DNA of 64,000 nucleotides from Brachionus rotundiformis (Eukaryota; Rotifera; Eurotatoria; Ploima; Brachionidae), in NCBI GenBank assembly GCA_016802295.1, contig JAESIW010000180.1, forward strand, positions 4,261,975 through 4,325,974, read 5' to 3'. Below are positions 49,747 to 60,758 of this stretch, in pieces (position 1 is the first letter of the stretch; the number at the start of each line of letters is the position of its first letter). A program made the translations under genes and the position numbers. The notes under the pieces are model-generated. The model was not told the origin of the DNA. It ran no database searches and was given only the letters and a program-made list of their open reading frames with translations.

Positions 49747-52253
49747 ATGGATTATTCAAAAAATTTGAAATTTCTCTTGGAAAAAAATGATCTTTTGAGT
49801 GTGATCGAAGGGCTCAGACTGGACAAAGAAGCATTCCTTAACTCGTTGAAAACTGGCTCGAACATTTTATGCTCAAATGATTCATTTTTGTTTATTTATT
49901 TTGAACAAAATGCCTCTCTGTTAGCGATAGGTTTAAATTATCTTTGCAAAGCTCAAGATACTTCCTTCAAACAATCATTCCAAGTACGTGATATGGCATT
50001 TGACTTTTTAATTTAAAAAATTTAAAATCGATAATTAAAAAGCTTTTGCAATTAAATGAGATCCCAGTTGGTCAATTTAAAAAGTGCTTGATTAGCCATG
50101 CAGGAAATAACATTTTGTTAGTCTATGAAAAAATTGTCTACTGTGTTGAGTTGCCATTGAAATGGGGCAAATTTGATCTGTTTGATGGAGGAAAACCGAA
50201 CATGATTTGCAAGTAAACTTTATTTTAATTAATCAGGCATCTAATTTTTAAAAGAACTATAAAAATCAATCCCTCAAAATATTCCTCTATAATGGACGTA
50301 ATTTGGCATAAAAAATCACAAGAAAATATTGTAGCTTGTCTTACGGCTGATGGTCATATCAGAATGTATCTCTTATCTAAACCAAATGAGCCATTTAAAG
50401 AATTCTTTTTTTCAAATTCATTTGATATAATTCCCGAAGACTCATCAGGTACGTATAATTAAAATTAAAACTGCAAACTAATTAGTAGTTTAAAGGACCC
50501 AATTTTCTGTCTCTTGATATGGGCGCTGAATTTGAATACAATGGCAAAATTGTTCATCCAATTTTTGTTCTAAGAGCTGATTCAGTAGTGGAATGCTTAC
50601 TTGACAGTGAATCGTATATCAATATATTTTTTCCAAATGACAAAATCATAAATTTAATAATTATTTTTTTAGACACACTTTTGATTACATTGGTCCACTG
50701 AGTGTTAAACCATATCAAGAAGAGATGGAGCAATCTAATATTGAGTCATTTATTTGCTTGCCAGGTCTCCCTAATTGTTTAGTCTTGTTTCTCTCAAATG
50801 GCATGATCTATCATACCATTTTTATAATCAACACAGAAAATTTGAATTTTGAAGATGATACTAGTGTAATTTTTAAAAATTTAAAGTGCTTCTATTCTAA
50901 ATTGAATATTTTTAAAAGAATATTGATAATGATATCGAAAAGAACGGCTTGTTGCTTGTTTATGAATCATTTAGCTTATCAAATAATATAAATTATAAAT
51001 CAATTAAACTCTACAGAGATCTGTCAACCAATTCAAAATATTTTATCAAACATTCAAATGGGTTGCATTCAGTTCATATACAATGGTTTAACCAACTAGA
51101 TGAAGCTTTCAGAAGCCAAGGTAGAACATTTGAAAAAATTAAAATTCTAAATTTCTAATTTCAGATCTTACAAATTTTAATGAAACAAATCCTTGTGAAT
51201 TGAGTAATTTAATTTCAACAAATCCGCTCTTAAAGCCGTATGATTTTATTTTATATTGAGTTTAAATAAATATTTTTATCAATTAATTTCAAGACAAAGC
51301 AGCAATTTCTTGGCCGGCTTGACAGTAATATTCAATTTTGGTAAAACTAGCCGTTCCCTTGTTTGCTTGGATAATCAAGCCAAATTTATTTGCAAAAATA
51401 TTGAGTAAATTAAAATTTTAAAGCTAATCAAAGCTTAGAATTAAATTAATTAAAGATTTTTGTATCGGGAAGAGAGTACTGAAACAGAAAACGATTTTTC
51501 AAACTATGTTGCTGATATATTAAAAAGAGATACAAATATGCCTCTATTATTGTAAGATTTTGTTTAATTTGTATACTTTTAGATAAGAACATTCGGAACC
51601 GTATCAAGTCTTTCCCTTCTTCTCAGTTTTTAATTTTTTTTAAATTAAAAGAACAAAAAAATATAATTTTATAAAGTTTCTATTTGCATTTTTATACTTG
51701 ATTTATTATTTAATTAGAACAAATCTGGAAAATGACTTATCTGAGACAGAATTAAAAATGGTGTCACATAATATTGTAAATTTGATAAGAAATGAGTACA
51801 TAGAACGTCAAAAAAATGTCGTTTTGGAATTTCAAAGGCGAAATAAAATCCTCAAAAGCCGTGAAAAGGTCCAGTATGAGTCAATAAAAGATATCAATAG
51901 CAAATTGAGCAAGCTGAACGAAAACAAAGATAAATTAAATCAATTAAAAGAAACAATTGTTGAGAAGCAACAGTCATTAGAGAAACGAATGGAGACAATT
52001 TTTAATAATCTTTTTGTTAAAAATAAAATCCCGTTGAATGAGAATGAGAAAAAGGTGTATTTAGAGCTTAAAAAAATGGATAGTAATTTAAAAGAAAGTA
52101 TCAAAAAGGTACTAAACTTAAAAAGTTTTTACCAAAACAATAACTTTTTTTTAGAAAAGCACAATTTTCGATAATATAAAAGAAAAGCAAGAACCAGTTA
52201 GTTATGATGAGAATGAATTGGAACAGATAAAGAAAATGCTGAAAAATGAGTAA
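49747..52253 (+). CDS. NUP88: Nucleoporin NUP88
   Basis: Eleven exons (49747-49983, 50043-50212, 50255-50448, 50496-50613, 50673-50865, 50919-51120, 51165-51237, 51294-51404, 51456-51551, 51718-52108, 52155-52253) encode 627 residues; human NUP88 has 741. NUP88 is a cytoplasmic-face nuclear pore protein that partners NUP214 and NUP62 and assists CRM1-dependent export and mRNA export. The N-terminal two thirds is WD-like beta-propeller sequence (LLVYEKIVYCVELPLKWG, IMDVIWHKKSQENIVACL, IRMYLL, NCLVLFLSNGMIYHT). After a link with SLVCLDNQAKF the C-terminal 170 residues form coiled coil (EKQQSLEKRMETIF), as in the NUP88-NUP214 complex. Identification rests on overall order and the propeller plus coiled-coil plan. 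Confidence 0.82.
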
Positions 52254-53251
52254 AATTGCCTTGCAGAAATTTTATTCTTAAAATTAAATTTTAAAACTAA
52301 GGTCCGAAAAAATAAATGAAATAATTAGAAAAATTAAAATTATAAAGTCGACACTTGGTTGAAAGACTAATTATCTAATTTTTATTTAAAAGATTGTATA
52401 TTTTTAAATGACAACCTTATTTTCAATAAATATAAGAGTACAAAAGATTTTCAAATTATTTAAAATTTTTGATCATTTTCATATTTGTATTTTGGGGAAA
52501 AAATCAAAATTTTTTAAAACATTTAATTATTATCTTATAAACTTTTTCTAAAAAAATTCAGATTTAAAAAAATTGAATTGAGTTTTGTAATTATAAAATT
52601 TTAAACAACTCAAACAATTAATTTTTTTTCATATTTGGCAAAATTAAATTAGAAAATAATTTTTCAGTTTCTAGATTAGAACTAGATCTATTTTATAATT
52701 AGAGAATATATGCAGCTCATTTTTACATTTAAGAAAAAAAACTTCGTTTTTGAATGAAATGAATATTTTGTTAATGTAATTACTAATTTTTTTCTTAATA
52801 TTTAAATAATTTCCTTTTATTTGAATAGTAACCATAGAATTTACACTATTTATAATGGATAGAAAATATGACGAAACTTAATTCCCATGCATGTTACCTT
52901 TTCTGTCTCTATACCAAACTTGGTTGCACGAATTTTTCGATGCTAAAACCCACCCTTAATACAAGCATTGTCTTCTCTCTTTTGCATTTAAAAATATCAG
53001 CTTCAAATTTAGCTATGTACTAAAGCATTACATTGCAAAAGTAGAGAATTATTTTTTTTTTAAAAGAATGGCTTTTCTCATTTACAGCTTGTTTTTTTAT
53101 ATGCATTTTATAGATATTGCAACTGCAATATAAAAAATTAAAATATCAAAGCGTCGGTTTTTGATGTAAAGTTTCAACTTAGAATGTTTTATAAGACATG
53201 TGATGATTTTTCATTTTGCTTTCATTTAGATATTTTAAAGTAAAACTGAAA
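52254..53251. other. Intergenic spacer upstream of VDAC
   Basis: About 1 kb. The stretch 52870-53000 is less AT-rich and could hold a VDAC promoter or an untranslated first exon, but I cannot place a splice site for one with confidence. Confidence 0.45.
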
Positions 53252-54448
53252 ATGGCTCCACCACAATACTCTGATTTAGGCAAAACCGCCAAAGATCTTT
53301 TCAACAAAGGATACAGTGAGAAAAATAAAAAATTAATTTAAAATACTAAAAATTAACTCCATTTATCAAAGATTATGGAACTGTCAAGCTTGACGTAAAA
53401 ACCAAGACCCAAAATAACATTGATTTCAACATCACTGGTGAACACAACATTGACTTTCAAAAGTCTTTGGCAACTTTAGAGGCCAAGTACAAATCGGCTT
53501 CACAAGGCTTGACCTTTGTTGAAAAATGGAACACAGACAACATTCTTAAGTCTGAAATCACTCTTGAGGACAAATTGACCAAAGGCCTTAAGCTAGCTTT
53601 GGACACTTCATTTTCACCAGCTTCTGGGTAAATTTACGTCACAGGATATTTTTAAAAATGTTTTAGTATTCGTTGAGCTAGAAAGTATTTTGCTTATTTA
53701 GAAAATAAAGAAGCATCAGAGGCAAAGGAAGTGTTTAATATAGGCATAGCTTACAAGTTCAGCAACAATTTCAATGCTAGGTTAAGATATAGTTATTCAG
53801 CTAAGCGGTACTAAAACAATTTTAAAAAAAGAAAATATATAAAAAATAAAAAAAATTTGAAAATAGAAAAAAAACCGGTGTACTTAAAACATCGTACAAA
53901 CACGACAAATTTTTGTTGAATACTGATGTTGATTTGGATCTAGCAGGCCCAGTTGTCCACAACTCTTTGGTTGTTGGTCATTTGGGTTGGCTATTTGGCT
54001 TGCAGACTACTTTTGATAGTGCTAAATCTCAACTGACTCGAAGCAACTTTGCTGTTGGATACCAAGGAAATGATTTTACATTGCACACTAATGTAAATGA
54101 TGGCACCGAAGTCGGTGGCTCGATTTACCAACGCATTAACAGTGATCTTGATTTGGGCGTCTCTTTGTCATGGTCATCTGTAAACAACCAAGCCAGATTT
54201 GCATTGGCCACTAAATATCAATTGGATAAAACCGCATCTGTTCAAGCTAAAGTTAACAACTTGAGTCAGATTGGTTTAGCTTACAATCAGCAATTAAGAG
54301 ATGGTAAAATTAAAACAATAAATATCTAAATTTTTGGCTAACTGTACGCGTTTAAGGTGTCAAGTTGGTTTTGTCGACTTTAATAGATGGCAAAAATATC
54401 AATGGTGGTGGCCACAAATTAGGTCTCGGCTTAGAATTGAATGCTTAA
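53252..54448 (+). CDS. VDAC: Mitochondrial porin VDAC
   Basis: Core exons 53252-53315, 53372-53627, 53867-54303 and 54357-54448 give 282 residues, the canonical VDAC length. VDAC is the 19-strand beta barrel of the mitochondrial outer membrane that passes ATP, ADP and other metabolites. Landmarks are the N-terminal helix (YSDLGKTAKDLFNKGY), GLTFVEKWNTDN, SFSPASGKK, QLTRSNFAVGYQ, LHTNVNDGTEVGGSIYQ and the terminal GGGHKLGLGLELNA. The interval 53628-53866 looks at first like one 239-nt intron, but it contains a phase-compatible 126-nt exon at 53682-53807 that would raise the protein to 324 residues (listed separately). Which form is made, or whether both are, cannot be told from DNA. Confidence 0.95.
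53682..53807 (+). CDS. VDAC: Candidate 42-codon extra exon of VDAC
   Basis: Flanked by AG at 53680-53681 and GT at 53808-53809. It starts in phase 2 and ends in phase 2, is 126 nt long and open throughout, so it fits between VDAC exons 2 and 3 without frame change. Its flanking introns would be 54 and 59 nt, the norm in this window. The encoded KYFAYLENKEASEAK is followed by VFNIGIAYKFSNNF and NARLRYSYSAKR, an alternating polar/apolar pattern with a turn, as in a beta hairpin. It would enter the loop after SFSPASG. Confidence 0.65.
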
Positions 54449-55222
54449 AAATTTTACTTTTTTTTCAAAGCGTCTTTATTGAGGACTCGTCTAAATAATT
54501 TAAAATTCTTCGTCATTTGCAAAAATAATAAATAGTTTATAGTTATTTTTTATTTATTTTATTCTAAATACCCCAAAAATTACATAGTTTAAAATTTAAT
54601 CTTTAAAAATTAGACTCATAATCTAAAAAATAGAAATATATTAAATTAAATAACTAGTAAGTGAAAATGTATTAAATATTCATAAAACCAATTAACATCT
54701 TAATGTTAAGGAAAATATACCATTAAGAATTAAATTTAAAATAATATCAAAATTTCTTGAGTAAAAGTGATTAATATATATCACTATAATATAATATTTT
54801 CATAATATAATTTTATTAAAAAGTTTCATTATTAAAACTATTTTTTTAACTCTATATAAAAATTATTTATTTCGATAAATTAAGTTTCAAGGGTTTAATA
54901 TATTATTTTAAATAAGAATGCAGAAAATCATTTTTTTGAATTTTTCTTAATTATTTTGAAATTATTTTCTCCTGTTTATTTAATCTAATTAATATGGAGA
55001 AGTTTCAAATTTTCAAAAGAAACAAATATTTTTGATATTTTTAATTTCAATCATTTTATTCAAATATTGGTTCAAAACTTTAGAACATTAGGTTGACTTT
55101 ATCAAATTTTATCTATTATCATTTACAAAAAACTAGTTTTTTTTAATATTTTTTAATCATCAAATTTAAAAGTTTAAACGACTTATTGTTTTATTTATAG
55201 TTTGAAATTATGGAATAAATTA
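54449..55222. other. Intergenic spacer between convergent genes
   Basis: About 0.77 kb, very AT-rich, between the 3' ends of VDAC (+) and MLH1 (-). Nothing recognisable. Confidence 0.5.
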
Positions 55223-57346
55223 TTAGCATCTTTCAAAGACTCTATATAATTTAGATAAATCAACCAGCTTAAAAATTATTTGCTGTTCATTTTCGCTAGA
55301 TGGTAGAACCATATTTACAAAAGCTTTATACAATACATGCTCAATCATCCAACTTTCGTTCATTTTATCACTGTCTTGGCTTGAGCTTTCAGCAATATTA
55401 CTAGTATTATCTTGATATTTTAAATTCTTGATTGCATAAAAATAACCAATTTCTTTTGCTATTGTATCAAAGCACTCTTTTTCATCTTGCCATTCAACTT
55501 CAGTTGCCAAACGTATAACAAACAAAGGCAAGTCAACCAAATCAGGCTCGTAATCTTCGATGAGCATTGGTAAAGCTTCCAAATAATATTTATGGTTGGT
55601 TTCAGCTTCGGTCTTTTTTATTATTTTGATAGAATAATAATCATCCAACAAGGCTGATTTAGAGTATAAAAATTTAGCGCATCTTTGAGCCAGTTTTTCT
55701 TTAGGACCGTCTTCTTCGGTCCATTCAGTGCGAGGATCATTTAAAGCCATATAAGATAAGTTGTACAAGTCTATAGGCTCTGATAGACGAAAATAGCCGA
55801 AATTTCCAAAATTAAACAAGCATATCTGATAAAATAACTCTTCAGATAGCAAGCGAGTATTTAATATATAAAGGCCAGTTTGATGTTGAATCAAGGCTAG
55901 TTCTCTTTCAATGCACCCTACAAAATTCAAATCATCCAAAACTTGTTTTAAATTTTTGCTTGATTTTTTTTCAACATTATCTTTTAGCTCATTTAAACTT
56001 TTAAAATTAAATGATCTTTCCAAATCCTGTCCTCGCAATACAGATTTACATTTATCTTGGCTTGATGACTTGCTTCTATTTATCACTTTAATTGAGTCGT
56101 TCAAAGTTGTTTGATGCAAAAAAGAGTCTAGTTTTCTCTCTTTTGAGTCAACTCTGGTCATTTGGTAAGGATATATGGGCTCTTTGGTCTCTGATTCTTG
56201 GCTGTCTGATTTTTTTTGAGACTTTTGACTATCACTTGTTCCAATAAATGTTTCCAAAGTTAAATTTTTCACATAATAACTGCGCGAAGTGCCAGAGTCT
56301 AACAGTTTTTCCTCAAAACTCTTCTCAATTCGACTTATAATCTCGTCTTGATACAAAAATCTAACTTCATGCTTGGTCGGATGAATGTTAACATCCAAAT
56401 TTTTTGGATCTATTTTCAAATTCATGTAAACGAATGGGTTAGTGGTTTTTGGCAAATACATTTGGAATAGATTCTGCAAAGATTTTTTTATAGGCTGACA
56501 ATCAACAAGTCTTTCATTAATAAACAAAACAAAAGTAATTTGTTTAAGTTGGGGATATCGAGAATTAGTCATGTAAGCAAACATTTCAAACTTTAGTCTT
56601 TCATCATAATCAATTGAAACTCTCTCAAGTTCTTTTTTAATATCTGCACCATAAATAGTCCCTACTACATCCTGTAGGTACTTTTCATTTTCTATTCGGC
56701 GACTGTCGCATCCAGGAGTCTTAAGATCCAAAGATGACTCACCTATTCGCTTTAAATAAAAGCCAACATGGTAGTTATGAATCGCATATCGCGACACTAC
56801 TTCATAAATTTTGGCAAATTCATCTGAGCCACCTTTAAGTGCATTTCGTCGAATTGACGAATTATAGAACAAGTCTTCGACTATGATCTGAGTTCCTCTG
56901 GAAGCAGCAGCACAAGGCTTGATACCATCTTTGGTCAATTTGCCATCTGAATACATTGCTTTGAATGCACAAGGACTATCTTGTGTTTTGGTTATAATTG
57001 TCAGTCTGGAAACATGACTAATGCTTGCAAGAGCCTCTCCGCGGAATCCAAAAGTGTTTATTGACTTTAAATCTTCGAATTCTTTTAGCTTAGAGGTAGT
57101 GAAGCGTTCGCAAACAATTTTCAAATCGTCTTTACAAATTCCACAGCCATTATCACTTATGTGGATTAGTTTAAGACCTCCGTCCTTTATTTGAATGTTG
57201 ACTGATGTAGAGCCGGCATCAAGACAATTTTCAATTAGCTCTTTTAATGCATTAAAAGGACGCTGGATGATTTCTCCAGCTGCAATTCGATTTACCAACT
57301 GAGGATCTAAGGGTTTTATTCGCTTGTTTGTATTTTCAGAAGACAT
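55223..57346 (-). CDS. MLH1: DNA mismatch repair protein MLH1
   Basis: Single open frame of 707 residues from the ATG at 57346; human MLH1 has 756. MLH1 pairs with PMS2 (or MLH3, PMS1) in MutL heterodimers that act after MutS recognises a mismatch. The GHKL ATPase domain shows ELIENCLDAGS (about 36-46), DNGCGI (65-70) and FGFRGEALASIS (99-110). The transducer domain shows MNLKIDPKNLDVNIHPTKHE. A shortened, low-complexity linker follows, with several KSQ/SQES stretches, and then the MLH1 C-terminal dimerisation domain ending in FERC, the invariant MLH1 terminus that completes the PMS2 endonuclease site. It is unusual here in having no introns over 2.1 kb. Confidence 0.97.
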   Translation of the reverse strand: MSSENTNKRIKPLDPQLVNRIAAGEIIQRPFNALKELIENCLDAGSTSVNIQIKDGGLKLIHISDNGCGICKDDLKIVCERFTTSKLKEFEDLKSINTFGFRGEALASISHVSRLTIITKTQDSPCAFKAMYSDGKLTKDGIKPCAAASRGTQIIVEDLFYNSSIRRNALKGGSDEFAKIYEVVSRYAIHNYHVGFYLKRIGESSLDLKTPGCDSRRIENEKYLQDVVGTIYGADIKKELERVSIDYDERLKFEMFAYMTNSRYPQLKQITFVLFINERLVDCQPIKKSLQNLFQMYLPKTTNPFVYMNLKIDPKNLDVNIHPTKHEVRFLYQDEIISRIEKSFEEKLLDSGTSRSYYVKNLTLETFIGTSDSQKSQKKSDSQESETKEPIYPYQMTRVDSKERKLDSFLHQTTLNDSIKVINRSKSSSQDKCKSVLRGQDLERSFNFKSLNELKDNVEKKSSKNLKQVLDDLNFVGCIERELALIQHQTGLYILNTRLLSEELFYQICLFNFGNFGYFRLSEPIDLYNLSYMALNDPRTEWTEEDGPKEKLAQRCAKFLYSKSALLDDYYSIKIIKKTEAETNHKYYLEALPMLIEDYEPDLVDLPLFVIRLATEVEWQDEKECFDTIAKEIGYFYAIKNLKYQDNTSNIAESSSQDSDKMNESWMIEHVLYKAFVNMVLPSSENEQQIIFKLVDLSKLYRVFERC

Positions 57347-57384
57347 AATAACAATTTTTTTTTTAATAATTTATTAAATTTTAT

Positions 57385-57647
57385 CTAATCACTTTTTTTG
57401 CTTATACTGCGTTCTAATTCAGCTTGTTCTTTAAGTAAGAGTAAGTTTTGCTGTTTGGTGGAGCGTCTTTCGATATCTTTGAAGACCCCTTGCCTAACTC
57501 GCTTCAAAAAATAATTCTAATTAAAAAAGATTTAAATATTAAAAAGTTTACTTGGCGTTCCTCTTGTTGATAATGATGGACTTTGTAGATTATGTATCCA
57601 GATATCAATGAAGAAATTACAAAAGTCAATTTAGCTTTATTAACCAT
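57385..57647 (-). CDS. PET117: Cytochrome c oxidase assembly factor PET117
   Basis: Two exons, 57647-57552 and 57501-57385, give 70 residues (human PET117 has 81). PET117 is a small mitochondrial protein needed for complex IV assembly and heme a synthesis through COX15. An N-terminal hydrophobic segment (LTFVISSLISGYIIYKV) leads into VHHYQQEERQ and then the family core RVRQGVFKDIERR, which parallels 'RLRDGVIRDIERQ' in the human protein, and a helix (LLLLKEQAELERSI). The stop is only 38 bp before the MLH1 start on the same strand. Confidence 0.85.
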
Positions 57648-58214
57648 TTAAAATTAACTATAGAAAAAAATATTATTCTAAAAAACTAAGAAATTATTCA
57701 TATTATTTTATAATGCATTATAAGATTTACATGTAATGTTGCCTCATTGATTTAAAAATAATTATAGATTTTAATAAAAAAATTTAAGCATAGCGGTATT
57801 AAAATAGTTTTTTTTTTATTTGAATTTTATTTTAAAATCAGGCACTTAAAGTCTCAGCAGTTTTTATTAATCAAAAATTCAAAAATAAAAACTAAATTTC
57901 GAAAGCTTATACATGAATTGTACAAAGTTTTGAATTATAAGATTTTTAACTTAAAACCCCAAAATTCAGTGTCTCTCTAATCATCGGATCGATAATAGGT
58001 AGCCCTGGAAAGACTTTACTATATTATTCAATTAAATATTTAAGAAAGTAGATATAAGAAATCTTGCTTCAGCAATATAAAATTTCAAAATTTATGTAAT
58101 AAATAATTTTTTTTCATAACAAAATGATAATACACTTGTATTTGATTAAAATTATACAATTTGAAAAATATTAATATTATAAAAATTAAGATAAAAATAA
58201 ATTCTTTTATTTAG
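57648..58214. other. Intergenic spacer
   Basis: About 570 bp between PET117 and the lipase 3' end. Nothing recognisable beyond AT-rich sequence. Confidence 0.5.
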
Positions 58215-59813
58215 TTAAATAAAAATATAAAGAAAAAAATAACTAAACATAAGGGTAGGAAAATTGACTAAGTTAAAGGAACAAGATTTATTACAAAATA
58301 TATCATTTGAATTGTAGTAATCAATAATGGTATTTGGCAAATTTTCATCAATCAATTTATTCAAAGATTTACATATCAAAATAGCTGTCTCATCACCACC
58401 GATACAATTTAAATCAATTAAATTTCTACTAAAATAGTGGCTCATATTTATGACAAATTTTCTTAAAAAACTCTTAAAATAACTTATACTTTTATCTTTG
58501 GATGTGTAAATATTTTGAATATCACTCCAATCAAATAATAAAAAATTAGAAGAGTTAGAGCCTTCCGGTCTAAATGATTCGATCCATTTATTTGACCTTT
58601 TTTTGGATTTATAGCCCTCAATAACAAAATTTAGACTACAATTTTTTGCACTACAAAATTTTCTAAATTCTTTAAATAACTCGAGATTATTTACATTTAA
58701 AAAAAAACTCTCATTTTTATTTACAAAATCTAGATATTTGATCCGTATTGATTCACACTCAAACGGACTCAAATCATTCTCAATTGCATTTATTTTATGA
58801 TCTGAGTTGGTATAATCCAAAAAATATTTCCTCTTTAAACCATCATTTGACTCGGGCTCGCTATGAAAGCCCATTTTGTTTGTGTGACAATGAAAGCATT
58901 TTCTATTCAAAAATGACTTGTAATTGTCGCATTTGAAGGCATCAAATTTGGAACACTTGGACATGATCGAATCTTTAAAATATTCATGCGCTTTGCTGTG
59001 ACTACACTTGACCAAATCGAACAGATTAAAAAGTATGCGGTTAAAAGAATATTTTTTCATTGGCTCCTTGCACATCAACACTGGCAGACTAATCTCGTTG
59101 GTCTTGAAACAACCGGGCTGTGTTTTGGCATCGTTTACATAATAATCACTGTGACCAATGGCAGTTTGTATACCAAGGTTTGTTGAGGTGTGAATTACGT
59201 CTACATAGTCTGCGTCTTGAGACGAAAGGCGCTTTTCAGGGCTCAAATTCTCAAAACAAGGTCCAGCTGGATCCAGACCAGAAATTCTCTTGAAAACCAC
59301 TTGATGATTTAATTTGGTGTACTTGCTAATGAAGCCGCACATGTGGGCTCCCAAGCTGTGTCCAATGCAGTGAATATTCTTGAGAAACAAGGACGAATCT
59401 GTAAACTGAGAAAAGCCAAACAGGGCCTTTCCAAACACCTCTGATGTTTTGGGAATATTTTGAATTGATTGTACATAGCCTATGTTTAAATCTAAACGCC
59501 AAGTAGATCTTTCCGACCAGTCCATGGCCAAAACTTGAACACATGGAGCTGTGTGCAATAGTCTGTCTTTCATGTCTTTTACCCAATCGTCTTTTCCCGA
59601 GCTGCCAAATCCATGTATTATAACATAAGTAGTGCACATTTTGGAACCTAACGCTTTATAAAAGTCAATTAGGTTCTGATTGCTTGTGATATTCACCCCA
59701 GGATCGACCATCAATGGATCAAATGGTGTCATGGTTGAATATAAATAAATTAAAATACAATCGCCAATAGCTAATATTTGAAAAATAAAAAATATTTTTA
59801 GATAAATGAACAT
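58215..59813 (-). CDS. Pancreatic-type lipase with degenerate second domain
   Basis: Intronless, 532 residues from the ATG at 59813. An N-terminal signal segment (FFIFQILAIGDCILIYLY) starts a secreted lipase. Domain 1 has the oxyanion region YVIIHGFGSSGKDDW, DWSERSTW, nucleophile Ser153 in CIGHSLGAH, Asp181 in GLDPAGPCF, and His272 in KCSHSKAHEYF, so the triad is complete and hydrolysis of glycerolipids or phospholipids is expected. The usual PLAT domain is missing. Instead residues about 395-490 resemble domain 1: FVIEGYKSKKRSNKW, LLFDWSDIQN and LNCIGGDETAILIC, where GHSLGAH has become GGDETAI. The C-terminus (about 514-532) is a hydrophobic tail with no residues after it, as in GPI-anchor signals. 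Confidence 0.9.
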   Translation of the reverse strand: MFIYLKIFFIFQILAIGDCILIYLYSTMTPFDPLMVDPGVNITSNQNLIDFYKALGSKMCTTYVIIHGFGSSGKDDWVKDMKDRLLHTAPCVQVLAMDWSERSTWRLDLNIGYVQSIQNIPKTSEVFGKALFGFSQFTDSSLFLKNIHCIGHSLGAHMCGFISKYTKLNHQVVFKRISGLDPAGPCFENLSPEKRLSSQDADYVDVIHTSTNLGIQTAIGHSDYYVNDAKTQPGCFKTNEISLPVLMCKEPMKKYSFNRILFNLFDLVKCSHSKAHEYFKDSIMSKCSKFDAFKCDNYKSFLNRKCFHCHTNKMGFHSEPESNDGLKRKYFLDYTNSDHKINAIENDLSPFECESIRIKYLDFVNKNESFFLNVNNLELFKEFRKFCSAKNCSLNFVIEGYKSKKRSNKWIESFRPEGSNSSNFLLFDWSDIQNIYTSKDKSISYFKSFLRKFVINMSHYFSRNLIDLNCIGGDETAILICKSLNKLIDENLPNTIIDYYNSNDIFCNKSCSFNLVNFPTLMFSYFFLYIFI

Positions 59814-60758
59814 TGTTATCTAATATTGTTTGAAATCATGAAACTTCATCGTTCTATTTCTAGTTTTTTTTAGCCTTTAGAAACACAATTATGGTTTAAA
59901 ATTTCAATATATTAGTTTAAATTGAAATTTTAAATTCATAAATATATTTATTTACCTGGTCACATAAGTTGTGTTTATTTGATTTTATTTGTTTTTCTAA
60001 AATTGAAATTTTATTCAAGGCCTAAATCAGATTAAGAATACAAAATGTTTAAATAAAAAACTCTGGTAATTGGAGACTGTTTGAAAAATTTGTATTTTTT
60101 AATCAAAACAAATTATTTTTTTCTCAAATGTTGTTTTTATTCTTGACAAGAATATAAATATAAAACCATGACTACAATTTCACTAACATTTATTACGCAA
60201 CCAGTTTTCTCTCTATCAAAGCTCTAATAAAGAGTTATTTAAATCTCTATGATTGAAGCAGTTTTTATTTTTATTTTACAACATCAAAAATAAATTAGCA
60301 AAAAGAATTAATTATGGCTTGATTTGTAAGGCTGAGAGTTGACAAATTAAAAATGAATTCATTGTTTTTCCAATCCTATTCCCTTCGAAAAGCATTTATA
60401 ATAATAGCAAATAATTTATTAATTAAAAATTACGGAGAATAAAGTTTTTATTTTTGTCATTTTACTTAAAGAGACCAGCAGTATTTATTGATTATACCAC
60501 TGAATTAGAACTCTTTATGATAGGAAGTTACTTAATTACAAAAAAAATTAAATCAAAAAATCCATCATAAAATTTATCACTTGGGTTGGATATTTGCGAA
60601 TGAGCGTGCTTCTTATTATTAACAACTATATGAATCACTCTCTTTTATATGTTTTCTCAAAATCTGGTGATCGTCAATTATTTTATCTTGTTATCCACAA
60701 ATTGTTATGGTAAATAATTGATATAAAAAATAAACAACAAATTTAACGATACAGTTAC
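59814..60758. other. Intergenic region upstream of the lipase
   Basis: About 0.95 kb, containing the lipase promoter. A slightly less AT-rich patch at 60150-60250 follows TATAAATATAAAA (60152-60164), but no open frame of note follows it. Confidence 0.45.

Noticed and set aside
58986..59637. Several overlapping open frames on both strands in the lipase region
   Set aside because: They are shadows of the single long lipase frame, which carries all the motifs.
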